Shown here in pieces: positions 53,238 to 63,212 of a stretch of 64,000 bases of DNA. A program made the translations under genes and the position numbers. A model generated the notes under the pieces. It ran no database searches and was not told the DNA's origin. It worked only from the letters and a program-made list of their open reading frames with translations. This stretch comes from NORP233 sp050186825 (GTDB lineage: Bacteria > Planctomycetota > J058): contig JBFWYD010000037.1 of NCBI GenBank assembly GCA_050186825.1, forward strand, positions 37,430-101,429, read 5' to 3'. Position 1 is the first letter of the stretch. The number at the start of each line of letters is the position of its first letter.

Positions 53238-54092
53238 TCAGAGCGTCGGCTGCAGCTCCGTGTCGTCCGGGTAGCAGAGCGCCAGCCATCCGTCGGAGAA
53301 CTCGAGCAGCCAGGGCGGCTGGCGGTCGTCGCGGTAGCCGTAGACCCACACCTCCTCCCCGCGCAGCCCGTCGTTGAGCCACCAGGGGCGGAGGATCTCG
53401 CTCAGCTTGAACTGGTAGGAGTGCCCGTCGCCCAGGTCGAGGCGCGCGTGGTGGGTGGTCGTCTGGCTGCGGCCCGAGCCGCTGACGACCGTGGTGATCG
53501 TGACTCGGCCCCGGATGGGGTCGTCGCTCGCGAGCAGGCTGGAGATCGCGACGAAGGCCCCGGGCACGCGCGGCAACCAGAAGGCCCCGGGCAGGAGCAG
53601 GGCCAGGCCGAGGAAGGGGACCAGGCAGGCGGCGAGCCCGAGCGAGTGGAGGGCGCGGGAGCCGTCCTGGATGACGGCGAAGAAGAGGCCGCCGAGGAGG
53701 GCCAGGCCGCCGAGGAAGAACACGAGGTGCAGCGCCGCGCTCGTGAGCAGGCGGGCGTAGGGGCCGAGGCGCGCGAGCAGGCCGGGGCGCGGGCCCGCGC
53801 GGCGCTCGTCGGACTCGAATCGGCCCGCCGCCCGCGTCGTGGCGCGCGGGTGCTCCCCGGCCTCGAGGGGGGCCATCCGACGAGCGGCGGCGCGCTCGCG
53901 CTCGCCGCGGCGCGGGACGCGGCTGCCGCAGCCGCGGATCGGGCAGGCGGCGACCTCCTGCCAGCACTCGTCGTGGAGCTCGACCTCGCAGGCGGGGCAG
54001 GGTGAGGAGGCCTCCGCCGCGTCGATGCGCTCGTGGCAGAAGGGGCAGGTCCGCCGCGCGCCGCGCCCGACGATCGTGATCCGTCCGGCCAC
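53238..54092 (-). CDS. Membrane protein with N-terminal RING-like zinc finger
   Basis: A 284-residue protein. Residues about 16-60 have a RING-type ligand pattern: CPFC, then CPAC, HDEC and CPIRGC, as in prokaryotic RING-finger proteins. A basic linker is followed by three helices (LLTSAALHLVFFLGGLALL, GLAACLVPFLGLALLLPGA and a weak third) and a C-terminal beta-rich soluble domain (VTITTVVSGSGRSQTTTHHA). GTG start. The role is unknown; the last gene of the VWA operon, nine bases after the HEAT gene start region. The first domain recalls the cysteine cluster of the 1159-residue anti-sigma fusion. Confidence 0.75.
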   Translation of the reverse strand: MAGRITIVGRGARRTCPFCHERIDAAEASSPCPACEVELHDECWQEVAACPIRGCGSRVPRRGERERAAARRMAPLEAGEHPRATTRAAGRFESDERRAGPRPGLLARLGPYARLLTSAALHLVFFLGGLALLGGLFFAVIQDGSRALHSLGLAACLVPFLGLALLLPGAFWLPRVPGAFVAISSLLASDDPIRGRVTITTVVSGSGRSQTTTHHARLDLGDGHSYQFKLSEILRPWWLNDGLRGEEVWVYGYRDDRQPPWLLEFSDGWLALCYPDDTELQPTL

Positions 54093-54101
54093 GGGGCCCC
54101 C

Positions 54102-55106
54102 TCAGCGCCGAGGGCGCGGCGGGTCGAGGGCGGCGATCGCCTGCTCGACCGCGAGCTGCACGGTGTGGTGCTCGCTGGGCAGGGCCAGATGCGCGCGCAG
54201 GGCCGGGAGCGCGGCGGGGTCGCCGAGCTTGCCCAGGGCCTCGGCGGCGGCGGCCCGGATGTCGCGGCCTGCGTCCTGGAGCGCGGCCTCGAGCTGGGGG
54301 CGCGCCGCGCGCGCGCCGGGGCCGATCGCGGCCAGGGCCAGGGCGGCCTGCCAGCGCGTGATCGCGTCGGTGTGCGAGAGGGCCGCGCCCAGGGCCTTGG
54401 CCGCGGGCGCGGCGGCCGGGCCCAGGGCCCCCAGCGCGCGCGCGCAGGCCTCGCGCAGCCCCGAGGACTCGTCGCGGAGCCCGTCGCCGAGCGCGCCCAG
54501 GGACTCGGGGCTGGCGGCCCCCAGGGCGCCCAGGGCCGTGGCCGCCGCCTCGCGGATCAGGCGGGCGCGCTTGGGGTCGCGCAGGACCTTGAGCAGGTCG
54601 GGGACGGCCGGGAGCGCGGCCTTGCCGATCGCGGCCAGGGCGCGGCAGCTCGCGAGCTGGAGCGGGGCCGGGGTCGCGGTGGCGGTCACGAGCTCGCGCA
54701 GGGTCGGGACCGCCGGGGCGGCCGTGGCGCCGCAGTCGGCGAGCACCTGCGCGGCGGCGACCCGGACCTCGGTCTGGGCGTCGCCCAGCGCAGCGGTCAG
54801 CGGCGGCACGACCTCCTTGGGCTCGGTCAGGCGGACCGCGGCCCGCGCCGCGGCGGCGCGCACGGCGGCCTCGGGGTCGGCCCGCAGGAGCTCGAGGGCG
54901 CGCGGGAGGGCCGCGGCGGCGTCGCGGCCCAGGCCGCCGAGCATCTCGATCGCCTTGGCGCGGATCCGCGCCTCGTCGTGCTTCGTCAGCGAGAGGTAGG
55001 CCTCGACCTGCCCCTGGACCCCGGGGTCGTCATCCGCGCGGAGCGGGCTCGCCAGGACCAGGGCCAGCAGCACGAGCAGCGCGCCCGCCCGCGCCGGGCC
55101 GCTCAC
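54102..55106 (-). CDS. Secreted HEAT-repeat protein
   Basis: A 334-residue exported protein: signal (ARAGALLVLLALVLASPLRA), then eight or so HEAT repeats (AAAARAAVRLTEPKEVVPPL, AVPTLRELVTATATPAPLQL, RWQAALALAAIGPGARAARP). Such scaffolds bind protein partners. GTG start overlaps the stop of the BatA-like gene (GTGA). In this operon it likely acts with the VWA proteins. Confidence 0.9.
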   Translation of the reverse strand: MSGPARAGALLVLLALVLASPLRADDDPGVQGQVEAYLSLTKHDEARIRAKAIEMLGGLGRDAAAALPRALELLRADPEAAVRAAAARAAVRLTEPKEVVPPLTAALGDAQTEVRVAAAQVLADCGATAAPAVPTLRELVTATATPAPLQLASCRALAAIGKAALPAVPDLLKVLRDPKRARLIREAAATALGALGAASPESLGALGDGLRDESSGLREACARALGALGPAAAPAAKALGAALSHTDAITRWQAALALAAIGPGARAARPQLEAALQDAGRDIRAAAAEALGKLGDPAALPALRAHLALPSEHHTVQLAVEQAIAALDPPRPRR

Positions 55107-57055
55107 ACGAACACCCGGCGGTTGTAGATCCACCACTCGAGCATCACGAACAGGAGCGCGGCGGCCGCCACGTACTTCCACATGTCCTTGTTCGTCTCGA
55201 CCGCCTTGTCGCTGGCCACCTCCTCGCGCTTGCCCGCCTCGAGCACGAGCTTGCGCGCCGGGAGGATCGAGCTCTCCTCGGCGTCGGCGAGGTTGGCCGC
55301 GAACTGGGTGGTGCGCACCGGGTCGCCGCCCTCCTCGGCCACGAAGCTGACCGCGTAGAGGCCCTGGCGGTCGAGCCCGGGCACGCGCAGCAGCTCGTCG
55401 CCGGGGACGATCTTGAGGGTGGTCGGCTTGCCGCCGCCCGGGCCGTCGACCAGCGCCAGGGTGGCCTGCTTGGGGTAGGGCAGCTCGGCCACGGAGCCCG
55501 TCTGCACGAGCACGTCCTTGCGCCGCCCCTCGCCGCTGCCCGCCAGGTAGCGGATCACGTTCGAGAGGAAGATCGGGTAGGAGGGGTCGAAGGTCCAGGC
55601 GCCCTCGACCGGGAGCTCGAGCAGGTTGAAGGCGATCGCGATCGCGTGGCGCTCGCCGGCGCGGGCCTCGATCACGAGCGGGCCGTAGGTCGAGCGCACG
55701 AGCACCTTGTCCGCCTCGCGCGGCTTGAAGCGGCGGGCCGTGGGCAGCTCGAGGGTGGAGAAGTTCACGAAGCGGGTGACGGGGTGCGTCTCGTCCCAGT
55801 CGAGGATCTGGGTGTTCTCGATCTGGCCCAGGTCCTCGAAGCCCTCGAAGGGCGGGCGGGCCCCGAAGCAGAGGTAGCTGCCGGGGGCGAGCTCCTCGGG
55901 CGTGATGCGGTCGAGCACGACCACGTCCATGCCCTCGGCCAGCTCCTTCTTCCACTCCTCGGGCGCCACGGTCGGCACGGAGCCCGCGGCCGTCTTGGCC
56001 ACCCGCGGGTCCTCGCTCAGGGCGCGGTGCAGGAACAGGTTCCCGCCGCTGACCAGGAGCACCTTGAGCGGCTCGGGCGGGCGGAGCACGGCGACCACCT
56101 CGTCGTCGAGGGGGAAGGCGTCCTTGTGGTCGAGCTTGAGCCGGACCCGGCGCACCTTGTCGCCGAGCGGCGCGTCGAAGGGCAGCGAGCTGATCCCCCC
56201 GCCCTTGAGCGAGACCTCGCGCGAGCCCTTGAGCTCGTCGTCGAGGTAGAAGTCCAAACCGCAGGTGACCTCCTGGGTGCCCGTGTTCTGCACGGCGGCG
56301 AACACGCGCGTCTCGTCGCCGAAGCCCGAGGCGAGGTGGACGTCGACGCCCACGATCCCCAGGTTCTCGCCCTCGTCGCCCACGCGCACGTAGTGGAGCG
56401 GCACGTCCTTGTCGAGCGCGACCCCCTCCAGCGGGCCGACCCGGCCGTCGCTGAACACGTAGAGCACGGGGGAGCGGTCCTTGGCCTTGTCGAGGATCGG
56501 GCGCACGCGGTGCAGCGCGTTCCCGAGCTTGGTGCCGCGGTCGGTGGGCACGAGCGCCTCGAGCGCCTGGCGGAGGGTGTTCTTGGACTCGGTCAGGTCG
56601 GTCAGGACCCGGGCCTCGTCCGCGAAGGCGATCACGATCGCGCGGTCGCCGTAGGAGAGGTCGTCCACGACCCGCAGCGCCTGCCCGCGCGCGTGCTCGA
56701 AGCGGGTCTGCCCGCCGGCGTCGGCGGTCTGCATCGACGCCGAGATGTCGATCAGGAGCACCATGTCGCTCCCGGTCAGGCCGCCCAGCGGCGAGACCGG
56801 GCGGGCCAGGGCCAGGATCAGGGCCAGCAGCGCCAGGAGCTGGAGGATCAGCACCAGGTTCATGCGCAGGCGCTGGAAGGGGCTGTTGACCCGCAGGTCG
56901 TCGAGCGCGTCGCGCCACAGGTAGGTGCTCGAGATCGCCACCTCGCGCCGCTTGAGCTTGAGGAAGTAGAGGAGCACCAGCCCGCCGATCAGGGCGGGGG
57001 CGGCGAGCAGCCAGCCCAGCGAGAGGAACTGCACGAACCCCAGGGTGAGGCTCAC
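55103..57055 (-). CDS. BatA-like membrane VWA protein
   Basis: A 650-residue protein. It begins with a BatA N-terminal domain and two helices (LGWLLAAPALIGGLVLLYFL, MNLVLILQLLALLALILALA), a VWA domain with LLIDISASMQ, a long periplasmic beta-rich part with a CARDB-like segment, and a C-terminal helix (KYVAAAALLFVMLEWWIYNR). The topology matches the Bat/aerotolerance and MoxR-associated family. GTG start; coupled to DUF58 upstream and the HEAT gene downstream. Confidence 0.9.
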   Translation of the reverse strand: MSLTLGFVQFLSLGWLLAAPALIGGLVLLYFLKLKRREVAISSTYLWRDALDDLRVNSPFQRLRMNLVLILQLLALLALILALARPVSPLGGLTGSDMVLLIDISASMQTADAGGQTRFEHARGQALRVVDDLSYGDRAIVIAFADEARVLTDLTESKNTLRQALEALVPTDRGTKLGNALHRVRPILDKAKDRSPVLYVFSDGRVGPLEGVALDKDVPLHYVRVGDEGENLGIVGVDVHLASGFGDETRVFAAVQNTGTQEVTCGLDFYLDDELKGSREVSLKGGGISSLPFDAPLGDKVRRVRLKLDHKDAFPLDDEVVAVLRPPEPLKVLLVSGGNLFLHRALSEDPRVAKTAAGSVPTVAPEEWKKELAEGMDVVVLDRITPEELAPGSYLCFGARPPFEGFEDLGQIENTQILDWDETHPVTRFVNFSTLELPTARRFKPREADKVLVRSTYGPLVIEARAGERHAIAIAFNLLELPVEGAWTFDPSYPIFLSNVIRYLAGSGEGRRKDVLVQTGSVAELPYPKQATLALVDGPGGGKPTTLKIVPGDELLRVPGLDRQGLYAVSFVAEEGGDPVRTTQFAANLADAEESSILPARKLVLEAGKREEVASDKAVETNKDMWKYVAAAALLFVMLEWWIYNRRVFV

Positions 57056-57987
57056 CGCAGCACCCCGTGCAGGCGGAGCTGGTCGATCACCAGCCGGTCG
57101 AAGGGCATGGCCGTGGACGCGCTCATGTAGCGCGCGCCGCGCTTGTGGCAGAACTCCTTGAGCCCGTTCATCAGCGCGTAGAGGTTGCGCTTGTAGGCCT
57201 CGAGCAGCGGCTGGCTGACCGTGAGCTCGGTCTCCTGGCCGTCCTCGGCGTCGATCAGCTTGAGGTCGCCCGCCAGCGGCGGGTCGAGCTCCTGGGGCGC
57301 GAGCACCTGGAGGCAGAACACGTCCATCTTGCGGGCCACGAAGAAGCGGACCGCGTCCTCGTAGCCGTGCCGGTCGAGGAAGTCGGAGATGATGATCACG
57401 ACCCCCTTCTGGCGGTGCTCCTGGGCGAAGCGCTTGCAGGCCTTGCCCAGGTCGGTGCGCCCGCCGCAGGCGGCGCCCTCGAGGAAGTGGATCAGCTTGG
57501 CCAGGTTCCGCCGCCCGCGCTCGGGGCGCAGGGTGCGGTCGAGCTGGCTCGAGAAGGTGCCGACCCCGACCCGGTTCATGTTGACCAGGCCGATGTAGCC
57601 GAGCGCCGCCGCGACCTTCTGCGCGTAGCGGAACTTGTTCGGGCGCCCGTAGTCCATCGAGGCCGAGCTGTCCACGAGGATGTAGACCCGCAGGTCCTCC
57701 TCCTCGAGGAAGAGCTTGATCATCAGCCGGTCCAGGCGCGCGTAGATCGACCAGTCCAGGAAGCGCAGGTCGTCGCCGGCGGCGTACTGGCGGTGGTCCG
57801 CGAACTCGACCGACTGGCCGCGCTTCTTGGAGCGCTTCTCGCCCTTGACCTTCCCCTGGAGGATCTTGCGCGACACGATGTCGAGCTTGCCCACCTTGGC
57901 GAGGAAGGACTGGTCGAGGAGCGGCCCCTGCTCCTCGGAGAGGGTCTCGGTCTGGTCGAGCTGCTGGTCGATCTCGGTCTCAGCCAC
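57052..57987 (-). CDS. DUF58 protein with VWA-like fold
   Basis: A 311-residue cytosolic protein: GQSVEFADHRQYAAGDDLRF and FLDWSIYARLDRLMIKLF are DUF58 hallmarks, with a VWA-like DSSASM motif and GVVIIISDFLD. It is the regular partner of MoxR ATPases. Start GTG (57985-57987). It follows moxR by three bases and overlaps the BatA-like gene by four. Confidence 0.95.
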   Translation of the reverse strand: MAETEIDQQLDQTETLSEEQGPLLDQSFLAKVGKLDIVSRKILQGKVKGEKRSKKRGQSVEFADHRQYAAGDDLRFLDWSIYARLDRLMIKLFLEEEDLRVYILVDSSASMDYGRPNKFRYAQKVAAALGYIGLVNMNRVGVGTFSSQLDRTLRPERGRRNLAKLIHFLEGAACGGRTDLGKACKRFAQEHRQKGVVIIISDFLDRHGYEDAVRFFVARKMDVFCLQVLAPQELDPPLAGDLKLIDAEDGQETELTVSQPLLEAYKRNLYALMNGLKEFCHKRGARYMSASTAMPFDRLVIDQLRLHGVLR

Positions 57988-57990
57988 GCG

Positions 57991-59010
<1,020 letters not shown>

Positions 59011-59013
59011 GGC

Positions 59014-61929
59014 TCAGTCCTTCTTGTTGTCCTGGTCTTCCAGCTCGCGGCGCGCCCGGCGCTTGGCCTCGAGCAGGCGGTTGGTGTAGCCGCCCTCCTC
59101 GGGCGGCGGCGCGGCGGCGGGCTTCTTCTGCTGGCCCTTGGGGCGCTCGGCGCGCGGCCCGCCCGCGCCGGGGAGGTCGACCGGCCCGGTCTGGGCGCCG
59201 TCTGGCGCCTCGAACTTGGCCAGGGTCTCCTCGCGCACCTGCTGGACCTTCTGCTTGCGCTCGCGCAGGCGGTCCATGGTCCGCGGGACGTCCTTCTTGC
59301 GGGTCATGGCCGCCTTGGCCCGCGCGAAGAGCTTGTCCCAGTCGATCGCGACCCGGCGCACGCCCACGTCGAGGAAGAAGATCAGGAGCGCGAGCGCGAG
59401 CGCCAGTGGCCAGCGCTCCTCGACCGCCGACTTCTCGCCGAGCTTCGTCCGGTCCCAGGGATTGACCTCGAAGTCGGCCAGCTGCTTGGCCTCGATCAGG
59501 CGCCCGTTGCCGGCCCGGGCCAGCTCCTCCAGGAACACGCGGTCCGAGCGGAGCTTCTTGAACTCGTCCGAGTAGGGCACGACCAGGCCGGTGGTCACGC
59601 TGTGGCGGCGCTTGCCCTCCTCGTCGAGGCTGAGCAGGGACACCGAGTAGGTGCCGACCTTGTCCACCGGGAACCGGCCCACGTAGCGGCCGGCGCCCTG
59701 CTGGACGAGCTTGACCTCCTTGGCCTTGACGTTCGGGTCGGGCGAGGCGATCCGCGCGGTGACGTTCAGGCCGCTGACCTCGCGCCCGTTCTTGACGGCG
59801 TCGAGCACGATCACGCCCTTGTCGCCGTCGAGCTTGGTCGAGAAGTCGAAGGCGTCCTCCTGGACGTCCTTCTTGACGAAGCGCACGGCCTGGGACCAGA
59901 AGGGCTTGAAGCCCTCCCAGGTGACCCAGGAGGTGGCCCAGCGCGGCTTGGCGTCGGAGGTGAAGGCCAGCGACTTGCCCACGCCGTACTGCCAGTGGGC
60001 CAGGATCGGGCTGCCGTCGGGCGCGGTCAGGGCCACCTCGGCGGTGGGCTTGGCCTCGGTCAGCACGTAGCCGGTGAGCTGGGGGAAGCCGTCCAGCCCG
60101 GTCAGGACCTGGCTGGCGCCGCGGGGAGCGGGCGTGATCGTCTTGTTGACGATCAGCGAGCGGGTGACCCGCTTCGACTCCTTGAGGAAGATCCGCGGCA
60201 GCGCGTTCGGGTCGTCGAGGTAGTAGTACTTGCCGCCCGTGACGTTGGCGATGCGCTTCATGAGGTCCACGCTCGGGCCCTGCGCGCCGCCGTGCGCGAA
60301 GTAGCAGATCGTGGACACGGTGATCTTGGCCTTGACGCAGCGCTTGAGCAGCGAGGCCGAGGGCGCCGAGGGGTCGCCGTCGGACATCACGATCATGTGC
60401 TTGACCGCCGAGCCCAGCTTCTCGAGCGCGCCCACGCCCATCTGGAAGATCGGGTCGAAGTCGGGCATGTCGCCGATCTGCATCTGGCGGATCGCGGCCT
60501 TGATCGCGGCCTTGTTGCGGGCCTTGGTCGGCTGCACGGCCCACTCGGAGCCGTTGCCGTAGAGCAGCACGCCCACGGTGTCCTTGGCCGAGAGCGCGTC
60601 CACCGACTTCTGGCACACCTGGATGGCCATGGCGTTGCCCTCGGCCATCTCGCAGGAGTGCATGATCATCATCAGCGCGCCGTCGGGGATGACCTGCTCC
60701 TGCTTGATGTCCATCTCGACGGGCAGGGCCTTCTCGACCGGGGTGTGGCGCCACTCGCCGGCGCCGAAGGAGCGCGCCCCGCCGATCATGATCAGGCCTA
60801 TGCCCATGTCGGCGACGGCCGTCTCGATGTTCTTGAGCTGGCTCTCGGAGAAGGCCGGCTTGGCCACGTCGTCGAGGATGATCGCGTCGTAGGTCTGCAG
60901 CTCGCCCGCGGTCAGCGGGAAGTCGACGGCCGAGATGACCTTCATCCGGATCTCGGCCGCGCGCAGCGCCGAGAGGAAGTGGTGGGCCTCGGTGGCGTCG
61001 GGGTCGGCCTCGTCGTGGACGTAGAGCACCTGCGCCTTGCCGCGCGCGAACACGAAGCCGTGCGCGGTGTTGTTCTGGAACAGCTGGTCCTTGTCGTTGA
61101 GCAGCTCGACCACCGCCTCGACCCGGAAGAAGCCGGCCTCGTCGAGCTGGAGCTGGAACTCGTGGACGTTGGGCCCGGGCTTGAGGTGCACCTGGCGGGT
61201 CTCGACCAGCGCGCCGTCGCGCCAGAGGTGGATCTTGGCCTCGCACTCCTTGACCGCGTGGGTGACCACGCGCGCCAGGAAGGGCTCGCCGATCTTGGCC
61301 TCCTCGGGGATCTTGACCTTCTCGACCAGCACCTCCTCCGAGTAGGCGTACTCGAGGGGCACCACGTCGACGGGCACCCCCGCCTTGCGCGCGTTTGCGA
61401 TCGCGGCCTTGACGTCGCCGGCGGTCTGGTTGCCGTCGGTGAGCAGCACGATCCGCCCGCGCGCGTTGACCTCGAGGGCTTCGAGCGCGCGGGCGACGCC
61501 CGCCTCCATGTTGGTGTAGTTGCGGTCGATGTCGCTGGCGTAGCGGGTGAGCGGCGCGCCGTCCTTGCGCAGCGTGGCCTCGTTGTAGCCCTCTCGCCCG
61601 AAGACCACGACCTTGCCCAGGTCGCGGCGCGGGTCCATCCGGCCCCGCGACTTGTCGATCAGCTCCAGGGCCTCCTTGACCTTCGCCTCGGGGATCGAGC
61701 GCGAGTGGTCGACGACGAAGATCACCTCGACCTTCTCGGTCAGGTCGCGCCACTCGACCTCGGCCAGGGCGGCCACGATCAGGACCACCAGCGCCACGCG
61801 CAGGCCGAGCGCCAGGCGGCGGCGGATCCTGTCGAGGCCCGCCAGCGAGCGCCGCCCGAGGAGGAGGACCAGGGGCAGGAGCACCGCCAGGAGGAGCAGG
61901 AACTCGGGGGTGGCGAAGGTGATCGGCAT
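59014..61929 (-). CDS. Membrane VWA / glutamine-amidotransferase-like protein
   Basis: A 971-residue protein. N-terminal helices (LLLLAVLLPLVLLLGRRSLA, LGLRVALVVLIVAALAEVEW), VWA1 with VVDHSRSIP, a CARDB-like part, a class-I GATase-like region (YDAIILDDVAKPAFSESQLK, IMIGGARSFGAGEWRHTPV) and VWA2, whose MIDAS is degenerate (MIMHSCEMAEGNAMAI) but followed by HMIVMSDGDPS. A C-terminal helix (WPLALALALLIFFLDVGVRR) is followed by a long charged, cytoplasmic tail. This domain series is known from planctomycete-type VWA genes. It lies between the NHL lipoprotein and moxR. Confidence 0.9.
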   Translation of the reverse strand: MPITFATPEFLLLLAVLLPLVLLLGRRSLAGLDRIRRRLALGLRVALVVLIVAALAEVEWRDLTEKVEVIFVVDHSRSIPEAKVKEALELIDKSRGRMDPRRDLGKVVVFGREGYNEATLRKDGAPLTRYASDIDRNYTNMEAGVARALEALEVNARGRIVLLTDGNQTAGDVKAAIANARKAGVPVDVVPLEYAYSEEVLVEKVKIPEEAKIGEPFLARVVTHAVKECEAKIHLWRDGALVETRQVHLKPGPNVHEFQLQLDEAGFFRVEAVVELLNDKDQLFQNNTAHGFVFARGKAQVLYVHDEADPDATEAHHFLSALRAAEIRMKVISAVDFPLTAGELQTYDAIILDDVAKPAFSESQLKNIETAVADMGIGLIMIGGARSFGAGEWRHTPVEKALPVEMDIKQEQVIPDGALMMIMHSCEMAEGNAMAIQVCQKSVDALSAKDTVGVLLYGNGSEWAVQPTKARNKAAIKAAIRQMQIGDMPDFDPIFQMGVGALEKLGSAVKHMIVMSDGDPSAPSASLLKRCVKAKITVSTICYFAHGGAQGPSVDLMKRIANVTGGKYYYLDDPNALPRIFLKESKRVTRSLIVNKTITPAPRGASQVLTGLDGFPQLTGYVLTEAKPTAEVALTAPDGSPILAHWQYGVGKSLAFTSDAKPRWATSWVTWEGFKPFWSQAVRFVKKDVQEDAFDFSTKLDGDKGVIVLDAVKNGREVSGLNVTARIASPDPNVKAKEVKLVQQGAGRYVGRFPVDKVGTYSVSLLSLDEEGKRRHSVTTGLVVPYSDEFKKLRSDRVFLEELARAGNGRLIEAKQLADFEVNPWDRTKLGEKSAVEERWPLALALALLIFFLDVGVRRVAIDWDKLFARAKAAMTRKKDVPRTMDRLRERKQKVQQVREETLAKFEAPDGAQTGPVDLPGAGGPRAERPKGQQKKPAAAPPPEEGGYTNRLLEAKRRARRELEDQDNKKD

Positions 61930-61996
61930 CAGCTTTGGCCTCCCCCGCGGGGGGCAGGCCGGAGACTATCACGGGCCGGGGCGTCGCTGTCCGGGC

Positions 61997-63208
61997 TCAT
62001 GAGCCGAGCACCGCGGTCCGGGTCAGGGCGTAGCAGCGGTCGCCGTTGGAGTCGAGCACCCACACCCGCTGGGCCGGGCCGAGGGCCACGGCCCAGGGCC
62101 GGTTGAGCCCGCCGACCGCGCGGCCGGGCGCGCCCCAGGCGCCGAGGCACTGGCCCTCGGGGTCGAAGACCGAGAGGCGCTGGTTGCCGAACTCGGCCAC
62201 CCACAGCCGCCCCTGCTCGTCGAGCTTCACGTCGTAGGGGTAGCCGAGCTGGCCGCGCTCCTGGCCCTCGCCGCCGAAGTGGCGCAGCAGCTGGCCGGCG
62301 CGGGTGAAGACGGAGATGCGGTGGTTGGCGGCGTCGCACACGTAGACCCGGTCGCGCCCCTCGTCGATCGCGAGGTTCATGGGGCGGCGGAGCTGCGCCG
62401 CGCCCCAGCCGAACTCGCCGAAGGAGCGCAGGTAGGTGCCGTCCTCCTGGAAGACCTGGACCCGCGCCACGTCGTCGCCGAAGTCGCTCGCGTAGAGCAG
62501 GCCGCCGTCGGCCGCGTGCACCGAGGTGATCATCATGAACCGCCCCGGCTCGCGCCCGGGCGCGCCGAACCAGCGCTTGAGCTTCAAGTCGGGGTCGTAG
62601 ACGAGCACGCGACAGTAGTGGGTGTCGGCCACGAGCAGGTCGCCGTGGCGGTCGATCCCCAGCCCGGTCGGCTTGCCCTGGGTGATCCCCGGCGTGCGCA
62701 CCACGCGCAGGACCTCGCCCTCGGGGGAGAACTTCTGGATCCGGCCGCTCTTGTCGGCGACGTAGAGCGCGCCGTCGGCGGTGGTGGTCATGGCGCGTGG
62801 GTAGGTGAAGCGACCGTCCTCCTCCCCGCGCCCGCCCAGCCAGAGCTCTACCGCGCCCGACCCCGGCCGGGCGCGTGGTCCGTCCTGCGCGACGTGCGGC
62901 GCCGCCTCCGGCGGGAGCGGGTCGGGCATCGGGAAGGGCAACCCTGGCGTCCAGTCGGTCGGCCCGCCCGCGTTGGGTGGCGGCACGTAGGCGGGGTCGC
63001 CCTCGGTCGGGCTGGCCGAGGTCGTGGGCGCGGTCCCCGCGAGCGAGGGCGGGGCCATGGCCGGCGCGTCCGGGCAGGCCGTGAGCAACAGGGTCGAGAG
63101 CAGCAGGGACGAGAGCGACCCTGGCCGCCTCAGCGGCCAGGGTCCAGCGACGCGGATCGCGGCCCCGCGCGCGGCGGGACCGAGGGAGCGGGTCGAGCAA
63201 CGCGGCAT
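61997..63208 (-). CDS. NHL-repeat beta-propeller lipoprotein
   Basis: A 403-residue lipoprotein: basic N-terminus, hydrophobic segment and lipobox LLLTAC (C45). After a Pro-rich linker come NHL repeats forming a six-bladed propeller (MTTTADGALYVADKSGRIQK, GIDRHGDLLVADTHYCRVLV, NLAIDEGRDRVYVCDAANHR, GRLWVAEFGNQRLSVFD). The fold usually binds proteins or carbohydrate. ATG start, four bases after the stop of the Gln-rich zinc-ribbon gene. Confidence 0.92.
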   Translation of the reverse strand: MPRCSTRSLGPAARGAAIRVAGPWPLRRPGSLSSLLLSTLLLTACPDAPAMAPPSLAGTAPTTSASPTEGDPAYVPPPNAGGPTDWTPGLPFPMPDPLPPEAAPHVAQDGPRARPGSGAVELWLGGRGEEDGRFTYPRAMTTTADGALYVADKSGRIQKFSPEGEVLRVVRTPGITQGKPTGLGIDRHGDLLVADTHYCRVLVYDPDLKLKRWFGAPGREPGRFMMITSVHAADGGLLYASDFGDDVARVQVFQEDGTYLRSFGEFGWGAAQLRRPMNLAIDEGRDRVYVCDAANHRISVFTRAGQLLRHFGGEGQERGQLGYPYDVKLDEQGRLWVAEFGNQRLSVFDPEGQCLGAWGAPGRAVGGLNRPWAVALGPAQRVWVLDSNGDRCYALTRTAVLGS

Positions 63209-63212
63209 CGAG